Translations under genes and position numbers: made by a program
Notes under the pieces: generated by a model
What the model was told of the DNA's origin: nothing
Seen by the model: only the letters and a program-made list of their open reading frames with translations
The model's database searches: none
Shown here: positions 23,643 through 36,630 of the stretch, piece by piece
How the letters are laid out: the number at the start of each line of letters is the position of its first letter
Numbering within the stretch: position 1 is the first letter of the stretch
Assembly: GCA_028571685.1 (NCBI GenBank)
Contig: CM053158.1
Coordinates: 55,396,001 to 55,460,000, forward strand
Reading direction: 5' to 3'
Source of the DNA: Heterohyrax brucei
Lineage: Eukaryota > Chordata > Mammalia > Hyracoidea > Procaviidae
DNA length: 64,000 nt

Positions 23643-25271
23643 CTACTTTCTGAAAAGGTTGAAAGTCAACTAATTCTTTTAGGTTCAGTGACTCTGTGTT
23701 TTGTTCGTCTTCTTGTGATGATTCCTCCATCATTCAGTATGAGCCCTTCACAATGGAAGACACTCCAAAGAAGACTAGGGAAGAGCTGCCTCCTGAAACT
23801 AGAGTTGAACTTAGTGATGCAGTTAGCATCAAGATTTGGGGACCTTTGTTGATGTGGCATGACTCAAAATGAGAAGCAACAGCTGCAAACATCCATTAGT
23901 AATTGGAAAGGTAATGAATGAATCTAGAAAAATTGACATTAGTGAGCTGAAATGGACTGGTATTGGCCATTTTGAACCAATGAATCATATGGTCTACTGT
24001 GACAGCTTAAAGAGGAATGGCATTGCATTCATCATCAAAAAGAACGTTTCAAGATCTGTTCTGAAGTATAATGTTGTTGGTGATAGGACAACATCCGTTT
24101 GCCTACAAGGAAGGCCAGTTAGTGAGACTGATATCCAGATTTACACACCAACCACTTAAGACCAAAGCAAAAGAAACAGAAGATTTTTATTAACTTCTGC
24201 AGTCCCAAATTGATCAAATATGCAATCAGGATTCATTGAAAACTACTAGTTACTGGAATGCAAAAGTTGGAAACAAAGGAGGAGGATCTATGTTTGGAAA
24301 ATATAGCCTCAGAGCAATTTTGCAAGCCCAACAAGTTCTTCATTGCAAATGCCATTTTTCACCAACTTAAATGGTGACTATGTACATAGACCTCACCATA
24401 TGGGATACACAGGTAGCAAATCAGCTACATCTGTGGAAAGAGATGATGGAAAAATTCTAATTCAGCAGTTGGAACAAGACCAGGTGCTGACTGTGGCACA
24501 GACCATCAACTGCTCACATACAAGTTCAAACTGAAACTGAGAAAGATTAGAACAAGTTCACAAGAGCAGAAGTATGACTTTGAGTATTTCCCATCTGAGT
24601 TTAGATACCATCTTAGGAACAGATTCCCTGTGTTGAACACTAATGACCAGATGAGCTGTGGAATGAATCAAAGACATCATACATGAAAAAAGTAAAAGGT
24701 TGTTAAAAACTCAGGAAAGAAAAGACCAAATTGGATATCAAAAGAGACTCTGAAACTTGTTATTGAACATTAAGTAGCTAAAATAAAAGGAAGAAGTGAT
24801 GAGGTAAAAGAACTGACCAGAAGATTTCGAAGAGCGACTGGAAAAGACATAATGACCATGTGCAAAGAGCTGGAGATAAAAAACTAAAAGGGAAGAACAT
24901 GCTCTGCATTTCTCAAGCTGAAAGAACTGAAGAAGTAGTTCAAGCCTTAAGTTGCAATAGTGCAATATTTCACAGAGGAAATCAAAGAAGATGGAAGGGA
25001 TACACAGAATCATACCAGAAAGAACTGGTTGATGTTCAGCCATTTAAAGAGGTAGTATATGATTAGGAACCAATGGTACTGAAGGCATTGGTGAAAAGCA
25101 AGGCTCTAGGAATTGATGGAATGTCATTAAAATGCTTGAAGAAATGTGTGCAGTGATGGAAATGTTCACTCATCTATACCAAGTAATTTGGAAGACAGCT
25201 ACCTGGCCAACCGACTGAAAGAGATCCATATTTATCCCTGTTTCCAAGAAAGATGACCCAACCGAATGAGG
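23643..25271 (+). mobile_element. Near-full-length RTE, 5' part (endonuclease, linker)
   Basis: Plus-oriented RTE inside the minus RTE. Frame 23869-24159 carries endonuclease sequence (SELKWTGIGHF, RNGIAFIIKKNVSRSVLKYN, IQIYTPTT), followed by the linker and the start of RT. The exact 5' start is blurred between 23643 and 23740. Stops and frameshifts are common. It is interrupted by an L1 at 25272. Confidence 0.85.
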
Positions 25272-26008
25272 CAATTGGTTTTTTTAGTTTGTTTTCCTTT
25301 TTTTTTTTTTTTTTAATTATGATTGAATGAAAGTGTACATTCCCATATAAATGTGCATGCTGACCTACATGCAGCTTCCACTGCTCTGCCTGCACGGTGA
25401 CAGCACACTCTTCCTCTCTGCTCCATACGTGACTTATCTTCCCAACAGTCTCTTATCTTCTCCTATCCACCCATTCCCCTTCCTCCAGTATGAGGTCAAC
25501 AGGACGACCTCCTGTAGATGCTAAGAATCATAAAGTGCCCACACAATATGGTCACTCTGTGTCACCAAGTCCAATCCATTGCTGTCTGAAAAGTTGACCT
25601 TCATTATGATTTATGGACAGGGGCTGCATCAGGGCCAAGGGCCCTGCTCTCAGGAGAACTCCGAGACCCCTGGACCATCAATTGTGGTCTTTTAGAGGAG
25701 ATTGAGATCTGAGGGTGCACCCCTATTTATACTTGTGTTGCCAGTGAGACTCAACTTTGTGAGCTCCATCATGGCTATCACTGGTGGTGGCCGGGCACCA
25801 TCTGGTTCTTCCAGTCACAAGTCGATGTGGACATCCACTCATGTGGGTCTCTCTGTCTTCTGGATTCTCTTTCCCCCATGTCGTTATGGACCTTGGTGAT
25901 CATCTATTCCTGCTGAGTTGGGACCATTTGCTGTACCTTCAGTTGGCAGCTTGACAGCTTTTAAGACCCCAGACGCTACTCACCAATGTGGGGTATGGAG
26001 AGACCCAA
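25272..26008 (-). mobile_element. L1 3' UTR insertion with target-site duplication
   Basis: Reverse-oriented L1 containing only 3' UTR, with its poly(A) seen as a T-run (about 25298-25314) at the left. It is flanked by AATGAGGCAATTG (25265-25277 and about 26010-26022), a 13-bp duplication. Its internal blocks match the L1 3' UTRs at 2.8, 38.9, 56.1 and 59.5 kb. Confidence 0.85.
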
Positions 26009-27262
26009 ATGAGGCAATTGTTGAACAATATCATTATTATCAGATGCAAGTAAAATTTTGCTAACATTCAAAAGCAGCTGCAACAATATATTGCCAGGAG
26101 ACTGCCAGAAACTCAAGCCAGATTCAGAAGAGGATGTGGAACTAGAGATACAATTGCTGGTGTCACATGGGTCTTGGCTGAAAGCAGACAGTACCAGAAA
26201 GATGTTCACCTGTGTTTCATTGGCTATACAAAGGCATTTGACTGTGCGTATCATAAGAGAGTATGGCTAACATTGCAGAATTCAAGAATGCTTACTTGTG
26301 CTCTTGAGGAATCTGTACAAGAATCAAGAGGCAGTCATGAGAACAAAATAAGGGGACCTGCATAGTTTAAAGCCAGGAAAGGTGTGCATCAGGGTTGTAT
26401 CCTTTCACCAGACCTTTTCAGTCTGTATACCGAGCAAACAATCTGAGAAGCTGTACTGTATGGAGAAGAACAAGGCATCAGAATTGGAGGAAGACTCATT
26501 AATAACCTCTGTTAATAACTTGCTTGCTGAAAGTGAAGAGGATTTGAAATCCTTACTGATGAAGATCAAAGGCCACAGTCTTCAGTGTGGGTTGCACCTC
26601 ACCATCAAGAAACAAAAATCCCCCCAAGTGGACTAGTAGGCCACATTGCAACGAATGGAAAAAGCATTGAGGTTGTGAAGGATTTCATTTTACTTGGAGG
26701 CACCAGTCAAGAAATCAAAAGATGCATTGCACTGGGAAAATCTGCTGCAAAAGATCTCTTTAAAGTGTTGAGAAGTAAAGATGTCACCTTGAAGATTAGG
26801 TGTGCTTGACCCAAGCCATGGTATTCTCAGTCACATCATATGCATGTGAAAGCTGGACAGTGAATAAGGAAAACAGATGAATTGATGCCTTTGAATTTTG
26901 GTGTTGGAGAAGAATTCTGAACATACCTGACATGCCATGGACTGTGAGAAGAACAAACAGATCTGTTCTGGAAGAGGTACAGCCAGAGTGTTCCTTGAAA
27001 GCAGGGGTGGTGAGGCTGCATCTTACATACTTTGGACATGTTGTCAGGAGGGATAAGTCCTTGGAGAAGAACATCACCCTAGGTAAAAGTGGGGGTCAGC
27101 CAAGAAAGAGGAAGACCCTCAAGAAGATAGACTGAGGCAGTGGACACAAAAATGGGCAGAAGAATAAAAACGATTGTGGACGTGGCACAGGTAGTATTTT
27201 ATTGTGCTGTGCATAGGGTTGTTATAAGTCGGAACTGATCCATGGCAGCTAACAACAACACA
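26009..27262 (+). mobile_element. Near-full-length RTE, 3' part (reverse transcriptase)
   Basis: RT domain resumes: frame 26174-26365 has CFIGYTKAFDCAYHKRVW, including the motif A aspartate; frame 26382-26636 has LLAESEEDLKSLLMKIKGHS. The 3' end is at about 27262 (GGCAGCTAACAACAACAC). Together with 23643-25271 it is a complete RTE layout in pseudogenic state. Confidence 0.88.
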
Positions 27263-27450
27263 GTGAAGTAGAGTCAACAGAAACCAGGAAGACCCTCAAC
27301 AAGATGGATTTACACAGTGGCTGCAACAGCGTGCTCAAGCCTAACACCACTTGTGGGCGTGGTACAGGACCTGGTGGTGTTTCGTTCTTTTGTGTATGTG
27401 TTCACTGAGCGGGAACTGACCTGATGGCACCTAGTAACAACATGTTCAAG
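27263..27450 (+). mobile_element. Second RTE 3' tail in tandem
   Basis: Immediately after one RTE 3' end comes another in the same orientation: 'aggaagaccctcaacaagatgg' through 'gatggcacctagtaacaacatg'. Either an independent truncated insertion or a tandem product. Confidence 0.75.
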
Positions 27451-28373
27451 AGAGAGTTTCTTCTGATGTCTGTTTTGGTCTTTTACTTCCTTCGTGTCTG
27501 ATGTTCTTGCCGTCATTCCATAACTTCAGTAACTAATGTTCAGTGCATGGAAGACGTCTTTGAGATTGTCTCTAAATTCAGGCTTGATATGTTCAAGGTT
27601 GTATTTTGGCTCTTCCTGTAATTGTATTCAGCTTCAGCTTGACCTTGAATGTGAACAGCTGAAGGCCCCTGGCCTTGTTCTGCCTGATAATGTTGATCTT
27701 CTCCATCCTTTTCTGCAAATACAGTCCATTCAATCCCTGTGTATTCCATTGGGAAAGGTTCACTTGTGTGGACGCCATTTATGTTGTTGAAAAAGGATAT
27801 TTGCAATGAAGAATTTGTTGTTGGTCTTGCAAAAATCTATCATGTGAACTCCAGTATTATTTTACCAGCAACGCCATATTTTACTACCAATCCTTCTTCT
27901 TTGTTTCCAGCTTTTGCATTCTGATCACCAGTAATTATTAATGCATCTTGGTTGCATGTGTCATTATTTTCTTCACCTTTGGCATTAGTGGTTGGTGCAT
28001 AAATTTGAATAATAGTCATATTAACTGGTCATCTTTGTAGGCGAATAATAATTATCCTGTCACTGACTGTTGTTTACTTTCAGTATCAATCATTATAGAT
28101 CCTGAAATGTTCCTTTTGATGATGATTGTAACACTATTCCTCTTCAATTTGTGATTCCTGGCACTGTAGACCATGTAATTATCTGACTCAAAATGGCCAG
28201 TACCAGTCCATTTCAGCTCATGAATGCCTAGATTGATACACTCCACTTGCCTGTTATTAATGGATGTTTGCAGCTGTTTCTTCTTATTTTGAGTGATGCC
28301 TCATTAGCAAATTAAGGTCCTGAAAGATTTACTATGTCCACATCATTAAGGTTGACTCTACTTGGAGAGGAGT

Positions 28374-28498
28374 CCTGGTTGTACAGTGGTTGAGTTTAGC
28401 TACCATCCGAAAGATTGGCAGTTCGAATCTACCACCCACTCCTTGGAAGTGTATGGGACAGTTTTACTATGAGTTGGAATTGACTCAATGGATTCAGC
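28374..28498 (+). repeat. AfroSINE, internally shortened
   Basis: Head GTCCTGGTTGTACAGTGG, GGCAGTTCGAATCTACCA B box, CTCCTTGGAAG body and GAGTTGGAATTGACTC end. About 40 bp shorter than usual in the body. Confidence 0.88.
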
Positions 28499-28629
28499 TT
28501 TTTTGAGTGCCTTCTTACATGAGGGGCTCAACTTGTGGTATTATAGCAGACAATGTTCCATTGCTGTTCAAAAGGTTTTCACTGGCCAGTTGCTTTAGAA
28601 GTAGACTGCCAGGTCCTTTTTCTAAGTCT

Positions 28630-28767
28630 GTCTGAGTCTGGAAGCTCCACTGAAACCTGTTTACCGTGAGTGACCCTGCTGATACCTTAAATACCAGTGT
28701 CTGAGTCTGGAAGCTCCACTGAAACCTGTTTACCGTGAGTGACCCTGCTGATATCTTAAATACCAGT
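28630..28767. repeat. 69-bp tandem duplication inside RTE
   Basis: Units 28630-28698 and 28699-28767 start GTCTGAGTCTGGAAGC and differ at about one base (gatacc/gatatc). Other RTE copies (about 6175-6245, 32110-32180) have a single unit. Confidence 0.9.
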
Positions 28768-29037
28768 AGCATATCTTCCAGTATCATAGCAACACTGAAG
28801 CCATCACTGTATTAAAAAGTGACAGGTTCCTGGGTATCTACCTATAGAGGCACTTATTCCAATGCATCATTCTAAAAGATATGAAAATGATTTTGTTTTG
28901 CAAATAGAAATATTTTAATTCTTAGAGCAGTTTGCTGTTTTAAGGGAGCCTGTTGCGAATCTGTCTTTTGAGGAACTACACTAGATTTTCTATTTAAATG
29001 AAGGAAGACTGGTACAGAAATAATTGAATGAGAGTGT

Positions 29038-29190
29038 ATGCTTAGCTGCTAACTGAAAGGCTGGCAGTTCCAGTCCTCCAGAGGCACACTGGAAGAAAAC
29101 CCTGTGGTATACTGTCGTACTCTGACATACACGGGTCGCCATGAGTTGGAGTTGATTCAGTGGCAAGTGGTTTGGTTTTTGGTTTTGTTC
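29038..29190 (+). repeat. AfroSINE (variant body)
   Basis: Lacks most of the head. It has TAGCTGCTAACTGAAAGG, 'aagaaaaccctgtggtatactg', GGTCGCCATGAGTTGGAG and the GGTTTGGTTTTTGG tail. Confidence 0.85.
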
Positions 29191-29192
29191 TT

Positions 29193-29499
29193 TGATGCTT
29201 CCATCTTTTCTGTGAATTTAAAGCTTTAAACAAAATCCTAGGCAAATAAATTTTTAAATATCTTTTTCTTTAGCTAAGATTGGGCACCTTTTTTCTGTAA
29301 TGATTGCCTGAATCCATCTTCCCCCCACTCCCTCCTGTCTAGTTTTGGGCCTCAGAATTAGCTTGGTGTGCTCATGGGTCTAGTAAGAGGTACTGATATT
29401 CCTCTTGTGTAGAGCCGAGGTAATCTGGTCCATTTCCTCAACAGTGAATCTACTTCTAGTTTCTCACCTCACTAACACATCAACCAGTCTTTCAGCCTC
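29193..29499. other. Intronic sequence, nothing recognised
   Basis: AT-rich sequence followed by pyrimidine-rich sequence; no feature supported. Confidence 0.4.
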
Positions 29500-29760
29500 T
29501 TTTCTCTCCCAAATTTGTCCATCTTCCTGGCAGAACTACTGTGCCAGACACTGAGGTTTTCCTGCCTTGCTGCACTATGCTCCTCCGAACCCTTCTGTGG
29601 CTCCCTGCTGCTTAGAGAATTAAGTCTAACCTTGCCTTGGCCTCTGGGGCTTGCTTCTTGGGCCTCGTCTCAGCCAAGGGTCTTGGCTTCCTTGACCTTT
29701 CACTCCAGTCAAATATTCACTGCCACTCCTACCTGCCAAGGCTTCTCGTGACTTGTATAA
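29500..29760 (+). repeat. Possible L2-type fragment
   Basis: C/T-rich text ('ctgtggctccctgctgcttagag', 'ccttgacctttcactcc') is reminiscent of the L2 3' region, but diverged. The 78-aa ORF over it is not credible. Confidence 0.35.
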
Positions 29761-31029
29761 AACTTTGAGAGGTCTAAAGCCTCACAGGAGTCAGTTTCTC
29801 ACTGCTGAGAGGTAAGTTTGTTTAAGTAACAGTTTTAGGGATAAAACAAAGTATTTTAAAATTTCATTTTAACTATGACAGTATGTCTAAACTCTGTCAA
29901 CACATAACTTTTCAAGTCCTGCAGACAGGACTTAAAGGTGAGGATTTGGAACCAAATCATCTCTTAACTATCTTTATGTCCACTTGGAACCAACCCTAAA
30001 TATTCAACAAATTTTGACCGAGTACTAATACTATGGTAAGATTCTCTGCACCACTTATTAATCTGAAATATTGTTTTGAAATGTGACATAGTAGGAAGAC
30101 TGTGCAACAGGGCGGAAGAATATGTCAATTCTAATACCTTCTTCCCATGCTGCTCAACCTTCTAGGTGGATCTTGTTTTTATTTCTGGAGCCATATGCCT
30201 ATTCTTTCTGCTTTTCACAATTGTTGGTACATTTGAAAATGGAACAAGAGGTAGAAGTGCTTTGGATATTGAGAAAGTCACAAAGCTTCATACAGGTTTA
30301 TGGTGAGATCGTTAAGATTTGGGTGCAGAAAAGAATATAACATTCTCAGGCTTTACTCCAATGCATCCATCCACTCAAGTTTAGTGACAGTCTCTGACAA
30401 ATAGCCCATTTTAGCTGCATTCCTTTCTCAGGGCTGGTACCTCGTGATTTAAATAACAAATGATTCTTCTAGATCACAAATCGACAGTATTTAACTCCTA
30501 TTGATTTTGACAGGATAATTACAGAGATTATTCCAGAAGTGTGAACAGTGACCATGTGTGTAGAGAACACTGTGTCAGATCACCTCACCCAATAATGAAA
30601 TCAGTCTGTGACCTCATCATGCCACATAGCGTTTGCTCAGCTGAGAAGAGGTTTGAACAGGGGTAGGTGAACCAGTAAGCAGGTATGCACTGACTTACAG
30701 TAAGCAAGCTGCAACATAGATTAGTAAGGAAACACAAGCCTGTGGCACCTTGCATATTGGGTAATCTCTCCCTTCTTTTAAGTGCAGTGCATTGCTGTCA
30801 CCTGCTTTGGCTGTAGTCTCTGCATAAGGAGTTGTTTCTACTAGATATCCTTAGTGGGAGGGAGGGGTTATAGTGTGTGCCCGCTGCGTGCTCTAGCTAG
30901 CCTGCCTTTATTCAAAGGCTGATGTTGACTGCTTTCAAACTCCATGGCTTTATACAAGTCACTTAATACTGCTGGGTCTCATCTCTATAAACTGTAGAAA
31001 AATAGCCATTTTTACTGTTACATTTTTCT
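29761..31029. other. Intronic sequence, nothing recognised
   Basis: About 1.3 kb without clear repeats. Unassigned. Confidence 0.4.
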
Positions 31030-32240
31030 TCGTTAGGTGCCGTGGAGTTAATTCCGACTCATAATGACCCTGTGCGCAACAGAACGGAACACTGCCTGCT
31101 CCTGCGTTATGCCCGCAATCCTTTTTATGCCTAAGCTCATTGTTGCAGCCGCTGCGTCAGTCCATCTTGTCAGGGTCTTCATCTTTTTTGCTGACTGTCT
31201 ACTAAGTATGATGTCTTTCACCAGGGGCTGATCCTTCCCGCTAAAATGTACGAAGTATGTAAGACACAGTCTCATCGTCCATGCTTCCAAGGAGTTCTGT
31301 GGTTGTACTTCTGCCAGGACAAATCTGTTTGTTCTTTTGGCAGTCCATGGTACATTCAATATTCTTCCCCAACACAATTCAAAAATATCAGTTCTTCTGT
31401 ATTTCTTATTCACTGTCTAGCTTTCAGATGCGTATCATGTGATTGAGAATACCATGGCTTGGATCAGGTGCAGTTTAGTCTTCAAGGTGACATTTTTACT
31501 TTTCAACATTTGAAAGGGGTCCCTTGCAGCAGATTGGAATGCGTCTTTTGATTTCTTGACTGTTGCCTCTGTGGCATTGGTTGTTGAACCAAGTTAAAGG
31601 AAGTCCTTGGCAACCTCACTCTTTTCTCCATTTATCATGATGCTGCTTACTGGTCCAGCTGTGAAGATTTATGTTTTCTTGATATTGAGGTGCAATCCAT
31701 ACTGAAGGCTGTGTTCTTTGATCTTCATCAGTATGTGTTTACAATCCTCCTTACTTTCGCAAGCAGGGTTTTACTATCTGCATAACACAAGTTATTAATG
31801 AGTCTTCTTCATATACTCCAGTTTCTCAGATTTGTTGTTGCTTGGCATGCAGACTTAATAAGTATGGAGAAAGGATGCAGTCACAACACATAATTTTCCT
31901 GATTGCAAACCATGCAGTGTCCACTTGTTGTGTTCAAAAGACTGCTTCTTGATCCACGTGACCTTGGCAGTTGTATCCCTGGTTTCACATCCTCTTCTGA
32001 ATCTGACTTGAATTTTCGGCAGTTCCCTGTCAACATACTGCTTCAGTAACTACTTATAAGTTTTCACTGGCTAATTCTTTTCAGAAGTAGACTGCTGGGT
32101 CCCTCTTCTCAGCCCATCTTAGTCTGGAAGCTCAACTGAAGCTCCGCCGTGGATGATTCTGCTGGTATCTGCATACCAGGGGCATTGCTTCCAATGTCAC
32201 AGCAGCCTGTGAGCCCCCAAATGGGTGACAGGTGGGCTGA
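31030..32240 (-). mobile_element. RTE LINE with large internal deletion
   Basis: Reverse copy: 3' tail at left (TTAGGTGCCGTGGAG), RT C-terminus to about 32045, then a jump straight to the 5' leader ('agaagtagactgctgggtcc ... gtctggaagctcaactg'). Endonuclease and most of RT are missing while both ends are retained. Minus frame 31048-31413 matches the RTE C-terminal phrase NVPWTAKRTNRFVL. Confidence 0.83.
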
Positions 32241-32256
32241 CAAGTGGGAGCTTATT

Positions 32257-32418
32257 GTTATAAACCCATTGTCTTCGAGTCAATTTCGACTCATAGCAAC
32301 CCTGTAGCACGGAGTACAACTATCCTATAGAGTTTTCAAGGAGCGCCTTTTGGATTTGAACTGCTGACCTCTTGGTTAGCAACTATAGCCCTTAACCTCC
32401 ATGCCAACAGGGTTTTGG
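32257..32418 (-). repeat. AfroSINE
   Basis: Reverse copy: CATTGTCTTCGAGTCAATT, GAGTTTTCAAGGAGCGCC and CATGCCAACAGGGTTTT. Confidence 0.92.
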
Positions 32419-32521
32419 TTTACTGTTAGAAATTAAATAAAAATGCAGTGAAGGCAATTATCAGGTTATCTGGCCTTGAAAAAAAAAATGCTGGTCAGCT
32501 TCCATAAAGATTATACTGTCA

Positions 32522-32600
32522 GAAACCCCATGAGATGTTTCTGCTCTTTACTGTAGGGTCGCTGTGAATTGGAATTGACTCAGTGGCAGTGAGTACTAGA
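32522..32600 (+). repeat. AfroSINE 3' fragment
   Basis: Only the 3' half: GAAACCCCATGAGATGTTTC, GGGTCGCTGTGAATTGGAAT, TGACTCAGTGGCAGTGAG. Confidence 0.75.
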
Positions 32601-33013
32601 TTGCTAAAGCTTTGCTTGAAGCTGAGTTGGTGCTTCAAGTAGTAAAACAGGGTTAATACTCCTTCACGCCCAAATGTGCCCTGTACCAGCCCGTTGGCTG
32701 GGCTAGCCATTAAAGTCAATCCCAACCTTTTTTGCCCTCTGACTCTGGGAATAATCCACCAAAGCTGATGGAGTGCCCTTCTGCTTCTCAGCCTAGTTCC
32801 AAATCCAGGATACTATTTTTTTGCTTTATGGGCTTAAAACACAAATCATTTTACCAGCAGACTGTTGTAGAGACAGTGAGGTGAGGAGAAAATTAATTCC
32901 ATCGGTGAGCTAATTAATCTGGAGTGTAGGAATGTGAGGGACTGTCAGCTGACTTCTAGAAGCTGACTTCAAGGGGTTGCTTGTACTCCCTGGAAGGGGA
33001 TGGCGCGATAAGC
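32601..33013. other. Intronic sequence, nothing recognised
   Basis: No feature supported. Confidence 0.4.
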
Positions 33014-33166
33014 TCTAGGTAACTACTATAGTCAACTCTGACTCATCTGTGTGTCCCAGTGTTTCCAGGGCTTTCTTTGGAGACACCCCTTGGTGGACTG
33101 GAGCCTCCAACCTTTTTGTTCACAGCCAAGTGCATTAACCATTTGCTGTACCCCAGGGTCTCCAAG
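33014..33166 (-). repeat. AfroSINE, degenerate
   Basis: Reverse copy recognised by 'agtgtttccagggctttc', CCTCCAACCTTTTTGTTCAC, AGCCAAGTGCATTAACCATT and CCCCAGGGTCTCC. Confidence 0.8.
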
Positions 33167-33359
33167 CTTTGAGCATGAAGGACATTTTTATTCTTTTGGG
33201 TCTTTGCTATTGGCAGCAAACAGCATCCAACTTAACTGATTAGCAGTATTCATGCCCACTGTTGTACCCTGAGCCCAAAGATGAGAACCATATAATATTT
33301 TCTGAGACAGGCCCAAGTTCAACAGAGTTTCTCACAAAGCATCACTTTTAGCCTCATGA

Positions 33360-33490
33360 CATTTTAGAAAGAGGTTCTGTTTTTGTTCCCATTATATGCA
33401 TGAAGAAACTGAGGTCCAAGGAAGTTAAATAACTAGTCCACTGCCAGTTAGAAATCAAGAAAGTAGCACAGCTAGATTCCTACTTGGGAA
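33360..33490 (+). repeat. MIR SINE
   Basis: Has the MIR core 'gaagaaactgaggtccaaggaagttaaataact' type sequence and 'agtagcacagctagattc'. Ancient mammal-wide SINE. Confidence 0.8.
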
Positions 33491-33661
33491 ACTGTACATC
33501 CAAGCTTGGTATCTCTCAATATCTATGTTAAACTCATGCAGCCACCTGCAGAAAAGATAGTTTATTGTATATGCTATAATGCTGATTTGATTATCTACAT
33601 TTGCTCACAGTCACACAGTTCATATTAGTAATCTTTGAATTCAGGGTGCTAACCCATATTG

Positions 33662-33828
33662 AGGGAACCCTGGTAGCATAGTGGGTTAAGTGGTACTATG
33701 CCTGCTAACCAAAAGGTCAGTAGTTCAAATCTGCCAGGCACTTCCTGGATACTCTGTGGGGGCAGTTCTACTCTGACCTCTAGGGTAGCTGAGAGTCAGA
33801 CCCGGCTTTACGGCACTGAATTTAACCC
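33662..33828 (+). repeat. AfroSINE
   Basis: GGAACCCTGGTAGCATAGTG head, CAGTAGTTCAAATCTGCCAG, GGGCAGTTCTACTCTGACC, GAGTCAGACCCGGC, CGGCACTGAATTT. Confidence 0.94.
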
Positions 33829-33834
33829 ATATGA

Positions 33835-34225
33835 AGGCAGCCTTTGTGGCACAAAAGGGCAAGTACGTGGTTGCTAACCGAAGAGTTGGCAGTGTGAACC
33901 CACTCAGCAGCTGCATTGGAGGAAGGCCTGGTGATCTACTTCCATAAAGATTCCCAAGCCAACCAAACCCGCTGTCGTCAGTTTGATTCAGAGAATTGCA
34001 ACTCTGTAGGTCAAAGTAGAACTGCCGCATAGGGTTTCCAAGGAGCACCTGGCAGGTTTGAACTGCCAACCTTGTGGTTAGCAGGTATAGCACTCAACCA
34101 CTATACCACCAGGGTTTCCCAAGAAAGATTACAACTAGAAAATTCTGTGGGGCAGTGGTACTCTGTCACATACGGTCACTGGATGTAGAAACTGGCTTGA
34201 CAGCATCATACAGCAGCCCACATTG
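33835..34225 (+). repeat. AfroSINE long variant hosting a second SINE, 70 bp from TAFA4 exon
   Basis: Host plus SINE: head AGCCTTTGTGGCACAAAAGG and the 'ggaaggcctggtgatctac' block to about 33958, then resumption at about 34123 (GAAAGATTACAACTAG, TTCTGTGGGGCAGTGG, CTTGACAGCATCAT). It ends about 70 bp upstream of the acceptor at 34293. Confidence 0.88.
33960..34122 (-). repeat. AfroSINE nested in AfroSINE
   Basis: Reverse copy: CCAAACCCGCTGTCGTCAG, GGGTTTCCAAGGAGCACC, CACCAGGGTTTCCC. It splits the host; AAAGATT-type sequence at both sides suggests the duplication. Confidence 0.92.
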
Positions 34226-34274
34226 AGCTTTATTTCACCTGCATGGCACAGAAGAAGCAGTGTCATACATCTAA

Positions 34275-35794
<1,520 letters not shown>

Positions 35795-35960
35795 GTCTCA
35801 ACCAGAGGCAGTTTTTCCCCCAGGGAACATTTGGCAGTGTCTAGGGATAAGTTAGACCATCACATCTAGGAATTCACTATTGGCTGCTAGTGAGTAGAGG
35901 CCAGGGATGCTGCTAAACATCATCTGATTACTGGAGACTCCCATAGATCAGCAGTGCTGG
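35795..35960 (+). mobile_element. MER20-like hAT-Charlie DNA transposon
   Basis: Good match to the MER20 pattern: 'tctcaaccagaggcagttttt', CCCAGGGAACATTTGGCAGT, GTCTAGGGATAAG, 'gtagaggccagggatgctgc' and TAAACATC. Confidence 0.82.
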
Positions 35961-36394
35961 AGTTGAGCTACTCTGTTTTTTTCTCAGTATCTCTTTGCAA
36001 GATCTCTTTGCAAGCTTCCTACCAGATTCAGTATGTTTCTTTAAAGTTCTATTAAATGTCTGAATATTTCCAGTATTTCATATCAGAAAACTACAGGAAG
36101 GAGTTAAGACTTTGAACAACAGGCTTTCTCTTCTCTTTCCCTGTCTCAGCTAGAACCAAATTCTGTTGAGTATAATTCCCAAATGACTCTCTAAGGGATG
36201 CTTTTCTCTTTGACTCTTGGGCAACCACTAGCAATCATCTCCATCCTTTGTGCCCACAGTGTCTCAACAACTTAATACCCCATCTGTCAGTTGTTGCACT
36301 GTGGTGGCTTGTAGACAGCTGTGGTATGTGGCAGCTGTGTCACCACTATTTCAAGTAGCAATAGGGTCACGCATGTTGGACAGTTTTCAATGAA
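35961..36394. other. Intronic sequence with a short tandem duplication
   Basis: ATCTCTTTGCAAG occurs twice back to back (about 35990-36015). Otherwise nothing recognised. Confidence 0.5.
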
Positions 36395-36630
36395 AATTTT
36401 AGATTAGGAAGAAAGACCTGGTGATCTACTTCTGAACATTATCCAATGAAAACCCTGTTTTCAGACTATTATTTGGTATAGTGCTAGAAGCTGAGCCCCC
36501 TAGGCTGGAAGACAGTGGTGGATTCAAGCGTACCAGTGATCACAAGGCTGGTAGAGGAGAGGCAGCATTTTGTTTTGTTGTACTTAGGGTCTCCCTGCAC
36601 TGGAGCTGACTTGGCAGCAGTCAGCAGAAT
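36395..36630 (+). repeat. RTE/AfroSINE-related short element
   Basis: Mixes the SINE block 'gaagaaagacctggtgatctac' and 'tgaaaaccctg' with an RTE-like 3' end (CATTTTGTTTTGTTGTACTT, GGGTCTCCCTGCACTGGAG, TTGGCAGCAGTCAGCAG). It may be a composite non-autonomous element. Confidence 0.6.

Larger units (their letters stand above)
27451..28840 (-). mobile_element. RTE LINE (host), 5' part
   Basis: The minus-strand host resumes with linker and endonuclease (complement at 28052-28246: GIHELKWTGTGHFESDNYMV, then VTIIIKRNISGSIM). It contains an AfroSINE (28374-28498) and a 69-bp tandem duplication (28630-28767). About 500 bp of RT/linker between 23642 and 27451 appears lost. Confidence 0.85.

Noticed and set aside
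36001..36016. Micro-insert at the duplicated ATCTCTTTGCAAG
   Set aside because: The two units are directly adjacent with nothing between them, so this is a simple tandem duplication.
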